From positions 62,001-126,000 of the forward strand of contig NZ_ANHX01000040.1 in NCBI RefSeq assembly GCF_000316035.1: 64,000 nt of DNA, in the 5' to 3' direction. Origin of the DNA: Paenibacillus sp. PAMC 26794 (lineage in GTDB: Bacteria; Bacillota; Bacilli; Paenibacillales; Paenibacillaceae). Shown here piece after piece: positions 54,507 through 63,963 of this stretch. The notes under the pieces were generated by a model. It worked only from the letters and a program-made list of their open reading frames with translations, was not told the DNA's origin and did no database searches. The translations under genes were made by a program, and so were the position numbers. Position 1 is the stretch's first letter. Each line of letters begins with the position of its first letter.

Positions 54507-56276
54507 TTATCCAACCGACCGATAAGTGTAGACTGATTCCGCAAGTGTAAATGTGTCTCCATCCACCAATGGATACTCCTTATACGGAGCAAGAATATTG
54601 CCCTGAAGAATGGTTCCATTGACGGAACCCAGATCCTTAATCACATAGCCCGATTTGTTCCGGCTCAATTCCACATGAGCACGGGACACGCCGGTCGCTG
54701 TGTCCACCCACTGAACCATGTCTGCTGATCTTCCGATGACAAAAGATGCACCTTGCACATCCATTCGTTCATGTTGGTCACTGCTTCCCGATCTTCGTTC
54801 AAGATAATAAGACGCCATCACCGGGCCTGCCCCTGTAACATTACCTCCACTCAGATTCTGCAAATTCACGGTTGCCTCCGCAACTGCATCCTGTCGAATT
54901 AGCTCTGAAGTTGAAGCTACCGTTTCCACATGGCGTTGAACGAACGGTGGTTCGGAGTGTTCAGGTGTCATATGCAGACTTTGATAACGGGAATGCTCGC
55001 TACCACCTTCTGAGGCGGATGCAACCATTTGGTTTATGCGTTCCGCTGGCCTTTCAGCTGTATTCCAGCGCCAACTCTCCTGAAATTGCTCCTCTTCATC
55101 TTCCATTTGCTTACCTTTGTTCTTACCTAAATTGAATGAAAAAGAACGCTTATTCTCTGAGTCATTATGAGGACTCCCTTTACGCTTCCACGTCCATCCT
55201 GCTACACCAAGCAAACCAAGGCTTAGTACCATACACAGGATCATCTGCGTCTGTCCCGGTTGCTCCATGTAAATAAATCTCCATACCAATGCCATAGCAA
55301 CCATGCAACCCAATATGATATAGGTTACTTTGGAAGATCCGGGCTTCTCCTCCACTTCCAAATCAACACGCTCTAGCGAATCATACGAATTACTTAGTCC
55401 CTGATCCATGCTGTTTGAGCTCTTTAATGAAGATTGCTCAGACGAGCGCCTGCCTGGAAAGGTTCGAGATCTTAATGGGATGTCTTCCACCTCGGATTCA
55501 CTCGTTTTCTGCGGCTGGAAATTTAGTCGCGACTCCACAGCAGCATTTTGAACGGGAGCACCGGGTTGATATGGCCGAGAATGACCAGTAAACGGCTTGT
55601 TATCCCGCTCAGAAATCGATAAATGAAGATTGCCTCTTGGATCATCCACTGTGTCCGACGTTCTGGATGAGAGAAATGCTGCGCTTCCTCCACTCTCTTG
55701 CTCGTCAGCGTATAATCCCAGCAGAAGCTCTCGCAACTGTCTGATATCCCAGCGTTCGTTGTCACATAACTGCAGAACACGCTGAATGCCTTCTCCCTGG
55801 AGTTCCTGTACATGTGCCATCAGCCTGATCACCAGCTCACGGAATTGCTGAGGTGTTGGATCAACTTCAACCGTATCCATGATTGGTACATATACCATCC
55901 CAAGCTCACCCTGTTCGAATGAACCGTTGATGAACAAGTACTCTTCCTGGATCAATAATTTACGAGGCTCGAGCATATATTGCCGGCATTCCGTGAAGGC
56001 ATCAGCTAGTTGGAACAACAAACCATACAGAACACGCAATTTGATTTTGCTTGACTTTAACATCTGAGATAACATCTTGTACCCTGATATGTCGTACTGC
56101 AAAGTTACATTTCGATCGACTTCCCGAATATGAACAGGAAGAAGTCGCGGAATCTGATTGGAGGACAACATCCCCATCTGTACACGGCTCAATTCCTCCA
56201 TTCGTAACCCGTCTGCTTTCTCCAAAACCATGAAAGCCCCACCATTACGAATAAAATCTCTCGTTAATCCATACAT
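54507..56276 (-). CDS. DUF6382/FHA-domain membrane protein of the Tad locus
   Basis: 589 aa. An N-terminal DUF6382-like domain (about 1-175) is followed by a disordered region, a pair of close TM segments (about 313-355), another charged linker and a C-terminal FHA domain (about 505-585) with VIGRSADMVQW, GVSRAHVEL and GSVNGTIL. FHA domains bind phosphothreonine, so this probably links the pilus to Ser/Thr kinase signalling. It follows the prepilin peptidase by 49 nt and is the last gene of the operon. GAGAGGA precedes the ATG. Confidence 0.85.
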   Translation of the reverse strand: MYGLTRDFIRNGGAFMVLEKADGLRMEELSRVQMGMLSSNQIPRLLPVHIREVDRNVTLQYDISGYKMLSQMLKSSKIKLRVLYGLLFQLADAFTECRQYMLEPRKLLIQEEYLFINGSFEQGELGMVYVPIMDTVEVDPTPQQFRELVIRLMAHVQELQGEGIQRVLQLCDNERWDIRQLRELLLGLYADEQESGGSAAFLSSRTSDTVDDPRGNLHLSISERDNKPFTGHSRPYQPGAPVQNAAVESRLNFQPQKTSESEVEDIPLRSRTFPGRRSSEQSSLKSSNSMDQGLSNSYDSLERVDLEVEEKPGSSKVTYIILGCMVAMALVWRFIYMEQPGQTQMILCMVLSLGLLGVAGWTWKRKGSPHNDSENKRSFSFNLGKNKGKQMEDEEEQFQESWRWNTAERPAERINQMVASASEGGSEHSRYQSLHMTPEHSEPPFVQRHVETVASTSELIRQDAVAEATVNLQNLSGGNVTGAGPVMASYYLERRSGSSDQHERMDVQGASFVIGRSADMVQWVDTATGVSRAHVELSRNKSGYVIKDLGSVNGTILQGNILAPYKEYPLVDGDTFTLAESVYTYRSVG

Positions 56277-56325
56277 GCCAATCCTCTCTTTCCATTGTTA
56301 TTCTCAAATTTCTCTACTCCTTCAG

Positions 56326-56841
56326 TTAAGGGAACAGTCCCGGGATAAAGACCGTGATAAACCCGGGCAATACGGCCAGCATAAACGGAAACTTCAATGT
56401 CTTCTCTGTGTTAAACAGCTTGAGGGAACCAAGCATGAAGAACCCGGCAAGATTGCTTGCCATGCCCCGGATCCGTTTCGCTGAGTCCTTTCGGAATAGA
56501 AGTATCACTAAACCAATGGCTCCCGCATACAAAACGGAGTAAATAATGACATGAATGCCAAAAGCAAGTCCCGTCCATGCCCCAATCCCACCAAACAATT
56601 TCACATCTCCTGCCCCTACGGCTCCAATCGCATACATCAGAAACAAAATACCAAAACCTGCTGCAAATCCAGCGGCTGAGAACAAGAAACCATCCCAACC
56701 TCCCCATATGATATGGGCCAATACGCCTGCAACAGTCACGGGTAAAGTCAATCGATTTGGAATTTTCATGGAACGAATATCTGTAATAAAAGCTGCAATG
56801 ACGTATATGCCACAGGCAAAGTAGAACCACTCCACCTCCAT
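56326..56841 (-). CDS. Prepilin peptidase (TadV/CpaA)
   Basis: A24-family aspartic peptidase, 171 aa, five or six hydrophobic segments. Catalytic aspartates are Asp21 in TDIRSMKIPN and Asp79 in GAGDVKLFGG. It lacks the N-methylation domain, as CpaA/TadV types do. It should process the Flp-like pilin and TadE proteins. ATG 56841 is 7 nt after AAGGAA; ATG 56844 is the neighbouring alternative. Confidence 0.92.
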   Translation of the reverse strand: MEVEWFYFACGIYVIAAFITDIRSMKIPNRLTLPVTVAGVLAHIIWGGWDGFLFSAAGFAAGFGILFLMYAIGAVGAGDVKLFGGIGAWTGLAFGIHVIIYSVLYAGAIGLVILLFRKDSAKRIRGMASNLAGFFMLGSLKLFNTEKTLKFPFMLAVLPGFITVFIPGLFP

Positions 56842-56852
56842 CATCCCCTTCC

Positions 56853-57884
56853 TTATTTTCTGGAGGCCACTGTAAACGTAGTCTCCGTCTTGGCACCGTC
56901 CCCTGTCTCGACAACAAAACTCCATGTTCCTTCTGTTGTCCGAGTACCAACAAACCAGTTCCATTCAATAATTCCATTCTCATCTGCAGTGGCCCAGCCG
57001 ATGTGCTTCGCAGAACTTTCACCTGACTTGTAAAATATCGTTAAGTTGGCTGTCGCTCCTGGTTCTACCTTCACCTTGATCGTTGCATTGTTGCCTATGT
57101 ATGCCGGGTCAGGCTTCAATAGTAGCGTTGCTGAACCCGCAGTATCCCCGTCTCCTCCACTACCATCTGATCCTTCTCCGGTATCTCCAATCCATACCCG
57201 TTCTGCCGCAGCAGCCTGAATCCGTAGCGGTTTACTGAGAAAGGGAACTTTTATAGGCAATTCATAACTCAGTTCAAGTCGGAAATATGGTTTTGTTTTG
57301 TTTTTGAGATCAGGTATCGAAATACCATTCACATGAACACGTTCCATATTCAGCAGCGTTGGCTCGATAAATGGTTGAAGCAGCGGTTTTACCGTGGGAT
57401 CAAGTACGGTTTCCAAGACGGATGTCTTGATCTCCTGTAGTGGCTGTTCACCGCTGGCCGCCGCTGAACGTACCCAATCACTTAATGGCTCGGGTAGAGA
57501 TGAAGCATAACCTTCTGCCCATTCCGTCAGAGATAACTCTGGTATGTTCAAACCCCCTCCAGAACCTTCTCCGCCGGCAGAATCAGAAGGTGTGAATGCA
57601 AGGGAAACGGGATATATTTTCGTTGATAACTGCTTCACCGCTTCCCCCGCCGTGCTTTGTAACGCTGTGGAGATTAGAGTCATTTGCACTATGAAGATGA
57701 GAAACATGATAAAGAACAAGAAGACAGGTAACACCAGTGAAGCTTCCAGAACCATACTGCCCTGTTCCTTTTTTGGAGAACATATCTGCTTTTTGAGAGA
57801 CTTCAAACGCTGCAATCTGATTATTCTTGTTAAACGAATCTGCATTTGTGCGCTTTCTTTTTCATAATGTTGCTGCTTATCCAT
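56853..57884 (-). CDS. TadE-like pseudopilin with C-terminal beta domain
   Basis: Minor-pilin protein, 343 aa. A basic 40-residue cytoplasmic lead, then the TadE signature GSMVLEASLVLPVFLFF (TM about 46-72), a S/G-rich segment and a C-terminal domain (about 250-342) resembling a bacterial Ig-like fold (TIKVKVEPGATANLTIFY, WNWFVGTRTTEGTWSFVV). The extension is unusual for TadE and may be a surface or adhesive part. It is 29 nt after the TadG-like gene. Confidence 0.85.
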   Translation of the reverse strand: MDKQQHYEKESAQMQIRLTRIIRLQRLKSLKKQICSPKKEQGSMVLEASLVLPVFLFFIMFLIFIVQMTLISTALQSTAGEAVKQLSTKIYPVSLAFTPSDSAGGEGSGGGLNIPELSLTEWAEGYASSLPEPLSDWVRSAAASGEQPLQEIKTSVLETVLDPTVKPLLQPFIEPTLLNMERVHVNGISIPDLKNKTKPYFRLELSYELPIKVPFLSKPLRIQAAAAERVWIGDTGEGSDGSGGDGDTAGSATLLLKPDPAYIGNNATIKVKVEPGATANLTIFYKSGESSAKHIGWATADENGIIEWNWFVGTRTTEGTWSFVVETGDGAKTETTFTVASRK

Positions 57885-57913
57885 AATCCCTCCACCGAAA
57901 CGATCCTAATTAT

Positions 57914-60103
57914 TCAATAGGAATAATCCGCCTTCCGCTCAATGAAAAATCGCCCATCTTCAACCTGGTCCGCACTACCCATAACTGCACCTATGCTTTT
58001 AACCACCCCTGGTAAAAACCACAGCTTGATACTACTGCGCATGTTACCCGAAGCATACGTCTGTTTCTCATCTGGATTCACACCCGTATTCAATCGAATT
58101 AGCGCCAGCATTCTGGACATTTTGCGTTCATTGTTGCTATGCATCAATAGGAACAATCGGAGATGGTCCCTGTACGTCAGTTTGACTTTGATATACTTGG
58201 ACAATTCCACACTGCCCTCTTTTGCTAGTTTCACCATATCCGCGATGGCGTTTGTAATCCCGTATAAGATGGCCGCCGATAATACCAGAAGTGGGTTCCC
58301 AAGCTTGCTGTGCTCAATTAACCCTTCTGCCGTCCGAATAGCCAGCCGCATCCCAAAGATCTCCGCATATGCTGCAGCGATGTTACCCGAAGGATTATGA
58401 AACCCATAAACGATATACTCCAGTTCCTGATTCTCCAATTTGAAGACATCACCAGCATCTCCACCACCTTCAGTCCAGGTAAATAACTGACCAAAATCCA
58501 TGGAATTGAAATAGGCTAAAGCATATTCATTCTGAAATAATTCGTCGCCAAGACTGTCCAGCAGACCGGACATCCCGCCAAACAAACTGTCCATTCCCTT
58601 CATGGCATCGCCACCAGAGTCATAGGGATCTCCAGCAATCTCTGCCTTTTTGGCTTCCTCACGACTAGCCTCGTTAAAAGAAATATTAGCGTTGTAATAT
58701 TCCTCCAACTGTTTGAAAGCGTCCATGGAACCCGAACTTCCATTCTGAATCTGCGACAAGATTCGTTTGACTTCCTTCAATTTCCCTTTGGATTCTTTGT
58801 CATTCGCTTTGCGCTGGGCATCCGACCCACGACCACTCTCCAGCTGCTGCTTACTTTGGAGGATGAGATTGGCAGGACCGCTACGTACATAGGTGTCCAT
58901 ATATCGTTCCGTAACCTGACTTGCCTGTCTGACCGCCGGTTTAATCGGAACACCGCTCATGGCCGTGACACTGCGAAGCTGTGTATTCAATTCCATGTTG
59001 TCTCTTCTGACGTTAGAGAAGTCCGAATTCTGAGAAACAACCCGTGCCTTCAACTGATCAAATAGGCTATCTGCCCTCACAAGCTCCGAAGCAAGAGAAC
59101 GTGTACTTTTGGCTTCAGTGCCTGATCCAGTAGATGCAGGACTCGTTCCAGGCAGATTCGAGTTGCCGACGTTGTCATAGCTCGCATTCTGCGAACGGTT
59201 CTCCCCCTCCGCGATCACACGTTTCATTTCCTCATTAATCTTGCGTGCTTCTTCGATTTTGGACTGTGCCTCCTCCAACTTCGTTTGATGGGCCTGTAAC
59301 GCCGGTTGTATGATCATGCTGATGCCTGTCACCACATTACCAACACCAGTCCGATAACGAGCCAGTTCCAATATGTATTGTTGCTCTCTGAACGGCAGTC
59401 CCTCATCTGCCTGTTTCTTGTTTAGATAATCTGCATAACGTGCCGCCGCCTCGGCAGCTGTCTCTGGTGTTTCTTCCAACATTTCTTCATAGATGGCCTG
59501 TGAAGGCGGGTCCATGATCAACTTTGGAAGATTCTTCAGCTTCTCCGCGGATTCCGTCTGATTGGCAATGGCTTCGTCCAGTAGTTCTTCACGTTTGTCA
59601 TATAACTTCTGTAATTTTTTCAGCAAGTCTACCGTGTGCGCGGCTTCCTTCATCTCATCCGATATCGGTTTGAACCGATTGATCACTTCAAGGGTAAAAT
59701 CAACCGGAGCCCGATACTTCATATCCTCCTGAATCTGGCGATTAAATATATCGTATCTGCCCAGTTCACGCTCCATGCTCAGCGAAGTTGTATCCCACTG
59801 GATATCCAGAATGGGGAATCCATCTTTTACAGCTGGAGGCTTCACGCTATCATTCAACACTTTAGCCATAATCGCATCCCCACTGCTGTCGCCATATCCG
59901 AATAAACCATACTCCCGGAGTGATGTGTCATAGGCTGACATGACGGATCTCATCGCAGCATGTGTCATGCGTTCGGTCTGCACCTTGAATGCCGCTATAC
60001 GAGCGTAATCAATAAATATAGCGACAAACATATAAACTCCAGCCAATATTAATATTAAAAAAAGGGTTACGGCTCCCAATTCACCGTCTTTTTTTCTAAA
60101 CAG
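57914..60103 (-). CDS. Large TadG-like membrane protein (DUF5702 type)
   Basis: About 729 aa. A TadG-like N-terminus (GELGAVTLFLILILAGVYMF, then a DYARI motif) is followed by a long extracytoplasmic body with helical and coiled-coil parts (about 250-330). The start is unusual: AAAAGGAGGAGG directly follows the tadE stop, and the in-frame codon at the right distance is CTG 60103. The next candidate, GTG 60190, has no good site and would overlap tadE by 68 nt. Probably pilus assembly or surface display. Confidence 0.75.
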   Translation of the reverse strand: MFRKKDGELGAVTLFLILILAGVYMFVAIFIDYARIAAFKVQTERMTHAAMRSVMSAYDTSLREYGLFGYGDSSGDAIMAKVLNDSVKPPAVKDGFPILDIQWDTTSLSMERELGRYDIFNRQIQEDMKYRAPVDFTLEVINRFKPISDEMKEAAHTVDLLKKLQKLYDKREELLDEAIANQTESAEKLKNLPKLIMDPPSQAIYEEMLEETPETAAEAAARYADYLNKKQADEGLPFREQQYILELARYRTGVGNVVTGISMIIQPALQAHQTKLEEAQSKIEEARKINEEMKRVIAEGENRSQNASYDNVGNSNLPGTSPASTGSGTEAKSTRSLASELVRADSLFDQLKARVVSQNSDFSNVRRDNMELNTQLRSVTAMSGVPIKPAVRQASQVTERYMDTYVRSGPANLILQSKQQLESGRGSDAQRKANDKESKGKLKEVKRILSQIQNGSSGSMDAFKQLEEYYNANISFNEASREEAKKAEIAGDPYDSGGDAMKGMDSLFGGMSGLLDSLGDELFQNEYALAYFNSMDFGQLFTWTEGGGDAGDVFKLENQELEYIVYGFHNPSGNIAAAYAEIFGMRLAIRTAEGLIEHSKLGNPLLVLSAAILYGITNAIADMVKLAKEGSVELSKYIKVKLTYRDHLRLFLLMHSNNERKMSRMLALIRLNTGVNPDEKQTYASGNMRSSIKLWFLPGVVKSIGAVMGSADQVEDGRFFIERKADYSY

Positions 60104-60122
60104 CTCCGCCCTCCTCCTTTTC

Positions 60123-60800
60123 TCACTTTTTGCTTTTGCCAAAATGCTGCACAACCTGTCCGGCTTCCGCTGCAGTACTCGCGGCTTCACCGCCCTTGCC
60201 TTTAAACTTGGCTGCGTAATAACGGACCAGATCTACCGTTCGAATGAATTCAACCGGTTCAACAACTGCGGACGATCCTTGAGTGAGGACACGGTTACCT
60301 GAATCGAACAAAAAAGAAGGAAGAGGCAAAGAAATTACCTGGTCCAACTTAGTTGTTACTTTCCGCTGAATCAGAGAATTCTGATACTCAATCGTTCCTT
60401 TCATAGCTGAGGGCATATGTTGCACCGCTTGTGCCAATTTCTGTTCCGAGAGATTGCCGCCTTCACCAGCAGGTATAGAAACGCTAACCTGATTATCCGC
60501 TCCCGCCCAGCCAAACAGCGCTCCAAGCATACGATCGTCCGTCAGTCTCCAGTACAGATTGTCATGTTCTCCAACACCATATTCACCTGTCATCGCCTGT
60601 TTGTGGCTGTTGTCCCAGCTATAGGCTGCACGTTCGGAAGCTGCATAAGCATGTTGATTCAGGAATGTCTTTTGATACATGTACATGGTGAAGAAGAGTA
60701 ACAACACAAGAATAAACAGCACAACAGGGAAGATCAGGGAGGCTTCAACGGTGAAGCTCCCTTCTTCCTTCTTCAGCCTGTTAACCCGGGAAAAATTCAT
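60123..60800 (-). CDS. TadE-family pseudopilin
   Basis: 225 aa, canonical TadE N-terminus: EEGSFTVEASLIFPVVLFI with one TM (about 14-42), then an extracytoplasmic domain. The E of VEA is the +5-like residue for prepilin processing. It overlaps the Flp-like gene by 20 nt, so translation is likely coupled; its own ribosome site is weak. Confidence 0.9.
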   Translation of the reverse strand: MNFSRVNRLKKEEGSFTVEASLIFPVVLFILVLLLFFTMYMYQKTFLNQHAYAASERAAYSWDNSHKQAMTGEYGVGEHDNLYWRLTDDRMLGALFGWAGADNQVSVSIPAGEGGNLSEQKLAQAVQHMPSAMKGTIEYQNSLIQRKVTTKLDQVISLPLPSFLFDSGNRVLTQGSSAVVEPVEFIRTVDLVRYYAAKFKGKGGEAASTAAEAGQVVQHFGKSKK

Positions 60801-60972
60801 TACTTTTTGTATCCACTTTGCTAAGAAGAGACTTGATTAGTGCCGTTATTTGGTCTTTAAAAATCAAAGCAATAATGATAATAACCCCGATAATCAGTAT
60901 CAGCTCCAACGTGCCGAGTCCGTCCTCTTCCTCCCAGAATCCGCTTACCTTGTTCTTCAATACTTCCATCAT
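60781..60972 (-). CDS. Flp-like type IVb pilin
   Basis: Major-pilin candidate, 63 aa (Flp1-like). A short acidic leader ends with EEEDG, then LGTLELILIIGVIIIIALIF. Cleavage after Gly18 puts Glu at +5 (Glu23), the class III signal rule. GGAGGAATTGGG precedes ATG 60972. It lies between tadC and tadE as in other Bacillota Tad loci. Confidence 0.9.
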   Translation of the reverse strand: MMEVLKNKVSGFWEEEDGLGTLELILIIGVIIIIALIFKDQITALIKSLLSKVDTKSNEFFPG

Positions 60973-60983
60973 CCCAATTCCTC

Positions 60984-61853
60984 CTACATATTCATCATCA
61001 TAAAAGCAGGTGCCCCGATCATGACCACAATCGTAAAAAAGATCAGTACCATCGGAAACACCAGTTTGGAAGAAGCCTGTTCTCCCTTCGCCCGACTGAC
61101 GGCCTTACGTTTCTCCCACAACACATGTGACAGATCCCGCAGCGCCAATACAAAGTCACCTCCCCCACGCCGGAAATTAAGCAGCACCGTTGTTGTAAAA
61201 ATCGTCACTTCTTGTACACCGCAGCGGCGACTGAACTGTTCAAATGATTGTTGAAACGAGTAACCATTATTCCAATCTCCCACGGTCTTTCTGAGTTCGT
61301 TGTACAGAGGATGATCGCGTTCCCCCTGGCTTGTTACACAGTGAACGATGGCACGCTGCACGGTCTCCCCAGCGCCCACTAATAGAACAATTCGGTTCAG
61401 CAGCTCGGGCAGCTCCATAAGGATGTCCTGATCTCTCCGCTGGACCTTGGTATTGAGGTCTTTATAGAGTGCAAAAGGTAACGCTGCACCGAGCGCGAGC
61501 CCACCTACCATACCTCCGATGCCCATATCTCCAACGAGTGATAACAGGCAGCCCACCAGCAGCATGAGCCACGTATAGGTCAACATTTCAGCGCAATACA
61601 GCATCGTTTTCTCTCCACTGTGCTGTATGCCATACATTTTCTGAATGGCATGTTGCATTCGAAACATGAGCACTGGCAATCTGCGTCCAATCTCGAACTT
61701 GTCCAATAGAAACAGGAAAGGGCCATGCATTTTTTTCAGTCGTAATCCTTCCATATCCAGCTTGCGCAGATGCCGGTAGGTCTTCCCCCGGGTTCGATCC
61801 AGCACCAGCCATCCCGCTCCGAGCATCCCTGCGACTATAACGGGAAGCAGCAT
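60984..61853 (-). CDS. TadC-like pilus assembly platform protein
   Basis: Type II secretion F (GspF)-domain membrane protein, 289 aa. TM segments are near 1-18, 90-130 and 262-286; the cytoplasmic T2SSF core is between (MELPELLNRIVLLVGAGETV, QSFEQFSRRCGVQEV). It forms the inner-membrane platform with TadB. Confidence 0.92.
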   Translation of the reverse strand: MLLPVIVAGMLGAGWLVLDRTRGKTYRHLRKLDMEGLRLKKMHGPFLFLLDKFEIGRRLPVLMFRMQHAIQKMYGIQHSGEKTMLYCAEMLTYTWLMLLVGCLLSLVGDMGIGGMVGGLALGAALPFALYKDLNTKVQRRDQDILMELPELLNRIVLLVGAGETVQRAIVHCVTSQGERDHPLYNELRKTVGDWNNGYSFQQSFEQFSRRCGVQEVTIFTTTVLLNFRRGGGDFVLALRDLSHVLWEKRKAVSRAKGEQASSKLVFPMVLIFFTIVVMIGAPAFMMMNM

Positions 61854-61865
61854 CGTTTCAGCTCC

Positions 61866-62627
61866 TTATACTTTGATATCCATTATTCGAGTAACCCACA
61901 GATAACAGCAGGCCAGTACTGCCAATGCACCACTAGAGATGAGATATCCCATCCCGCTATATAGCGGCTCCATAAAGTCCTTGGCGGTCAGATTGAGGAA
62001 TATCAGAAAAATAAATGGAGCGGCAAACATCACTTTTGATTCGAACTTTTTCTGCGATACCGCGACCATAATATCCTGCTGAATGTCCAGCTTCTCACCA
62101 ATCACCGCAGAGGTACGACGCACAACCTCAACCAGATCCCCGCCAGTTCGTTTGCACGTAATGAACACATCTGCAAAATTCGTAATATCCTCAATCTGAG
62201 CCCGATCCGAAAAATCCTGTAGCGCCTCTTCGATTGGTTGTCCATACTCCATCCGTGTCCGCAATATCGTGAACTCACGAATCAGATCGGTATCCGCTTC
62301 CGGGTTCAACATCCGCAGATCCTCTACGGATTCCTTGAATCCATTTTCCACCGATTTGCCTGCGGCAAGTGCCGAAGATAATGCATACAACGCTTGCTTA
62401 AAATGTAAACTGAGTGTCATTCTTTTTCGTTCCAACAGCACTTTAGTCCAATGTTTTGGTACCCATATGCAACCCGCAGCCAGGATCGCTCCAGCCAACC
62501 AGTGATGGTAGAACAGAATTCCAATGCCAAAAAACAGCAGACCACTAATCAGCATACAGACCATTCGTTGTCTCCGGGAAAGCGTATATACGGTGTAATC
62601 CGTCAACATCTGTCTGGCTTCACCCAA
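61866..62627 (-). CDS. TadB-like pilus assembly platform protein
   Basis: T2SSF-domain protein, 253 aa. N-terminal TM pair (about 20-60), core with LYALSSALAAGKSVENGF and CKRTGGDLVEVVRRTS, C-terminal TM pair. It is 12 nt before tadC, consistent with a heteromeric platform. Confidence 0.92.
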   Translation of the reverse strand: MGEARQMLTDYTVYTLSRRQRMVCMLISGLLFFGIGILFYHHWLAGAILAAGCIWVPKHWTKVLLERKRMTLSLHFKQALYALSSALAAGKSVENGFKESVEDLRMLNPEADTDLIREFTILRTRMEYGQPIEEALQDFSDRAQIEDITNFADVFITCKRTGGDLVEVVRRTSAVIGEKLDIQQDIMVAVSQKKFESKVMFAAPFIFLIFLNLTAKDFMEPLYSGMGYLISSGALAVLACCYLWVTRIMDIKV

Positions 62628-62649
62628 CAGTAATCACCTTCCAATGACT

Positions 62650-63963
62650 TTAATTCACGTTGTTATATGATGAATCTGTTTCAACACTATATTGTTCTAT
62701 GTATTCATCCAGCCATTCCCCGAGCCCAGCCATCTGAATTTTATCCACCTGATTCAACTTTCCAACCTTTACTAATCCACCAATAATTTTGCCTTCACGC
62801 TCTTCTTGTTCCTGGAAACGAAACAGTGGATTCAGCATAACCTCACCGTTCTGCATGCCAATCACTTCACTAATCTCTGTCACCCGCCGTGAGCGGTCTC
62901 GTAGCCGGGACAGATGTACAAAAATATCGATTGCTGAACTAATCTGCTGCCTTACAACCGTAATAGGAAGATCTGCACCGCTAAGTACCATCGTTTCGAG
63001 TCTGCTAATCATGTCCGAAATGGTATTCGCATGCCCTGTAGACAATGATCCATCGTGGCCAGTGTTCATGGCCTGCAACATATCCAGCGCTTCTGCGCCC
63101 CTTACCTCACCAATCACAATCCGGTTTGGACGCATCCGTAAGGAAGATTTGATCAGATCCCGAATAGATATCTGTCCCTTGCCTTCGGTGTTAGCATTCC
63201 GCGTTTCCAGTGATACCAGATTCGGTACCGTAACAATCTGTAGCTCAGCCGAATCCTCAATGGTAATAATCCGCTCATCGGCAGGGATGAACTGTGATAA
63301 TGCGTTCAGAAAGGTCGTTTTTCCCGATCCGGTCCCGCCTCCAATGAAAATGTTGTATTTGCTCTGTACCAACTGCTGCAATAATTCTGCCGCTTCTTCA
63401 TGCAGGGCTCCCTTTTCAATCAGATCAGACATCTTCATCGGTTCACTGGGGAATTTACGAATCGTCATCGTGGGACCTTTCAAGGCAATAGGAGGCAACA
63501 CGATATTGACCCGCGAACCATCCTTTAAACGGGCATCTACGATTGGAGAAGACTCATTCACAATCCGGTTTACCCCGGACACAATCATCTGGATAATATC
63601 CTCGAGTCGTTCCCTGGACTCAAATTCAAGGGTGATCTGGCTGACTTCACCTTCCTGCTCCACAAAAATCTCCTTGTGACTATTGATCATAATTTCCGTA
63701 ATATCGGGATGATCCACAAGCGGCTGCAAAATATCCAATCCACGAAAGGAGTCAAACAATCGCTGTACCAGCGTATGACGCTCTCCTGAGGTCAGATCAT
63801 CCAGCTTCGGGTCAGTGAGAACTTTGCGTTCTATCCCCTGCCACAGTTCATCATCTCCTGCGGAAGAGGTTAAATCGAGGCCAGCCCTGACTTCCCTGCG
63901 CATCATCTGAAACTGTTCTTCACGATCCAGTATTCTATTGGATGAATCCGTCATAGTGCCCAC
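62650..63963 (-). CDS. TadA/CpaF pilus ATPase, 5' end uncertain
   Basis: Secretion ATPase that powers Tad pilus assembly, at least 437 aa. Walker A GGGTGSGKTTFLN, Asp box TIEDSAELQI, Walker B NRIVIGEVRGAEALDML, His box TGHDGSLSTGHAN. GTG 63963 and ATG 63954 are both possible starts with weak sites. The frame has no stop up to the window edge, so the true start may lie outside. CpaB/TadZ-type genes are expected upstream. Confidence 0.92.
   Translation of the reverse strand: MGTMTDSSNRILDREEQFQMMRREVRAGLDLTSSAGDDELWQGIERKVLTDPKLDDLTSGERHTLVQRLFDSFRGLDILQPLVDHPDITEIMINSHKEIFVEQEGEVSQITLEFESRERLEDIIQMIVSGVNRIVNESSPIVDARLKDGSRVNIVLPPIALKGPTMTIRKFPSEPMKMSDLIEKGALHEEAAELLQQLVQSKYNIFIGGGTGSGKTTFLNALSQFIPADERIITIEDSAELQIVTVPNLVSLETRNANTEGKGQISIRDLIKSSLRMRPNRIVIGEVRGAEALDMLQAMNTGHDGSLSTGHANTISDMISRLETMVLSGADLPITVVRQQISSAIDIFVHLSRLRDRSRRVTEISEVIGMQNGEVMLNPLFRFQEQEEREGKIIGGLVKVGKLNQVDKIQMAGLGEWLDEYIEQYSVETDSSYNNVN

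Noticed and set aside
62789..63679. 296-codon open frame on the plus strand antisense to tadA
   Set aside because: Shadow frame; the minus strand encodes clear ATPase motifs.
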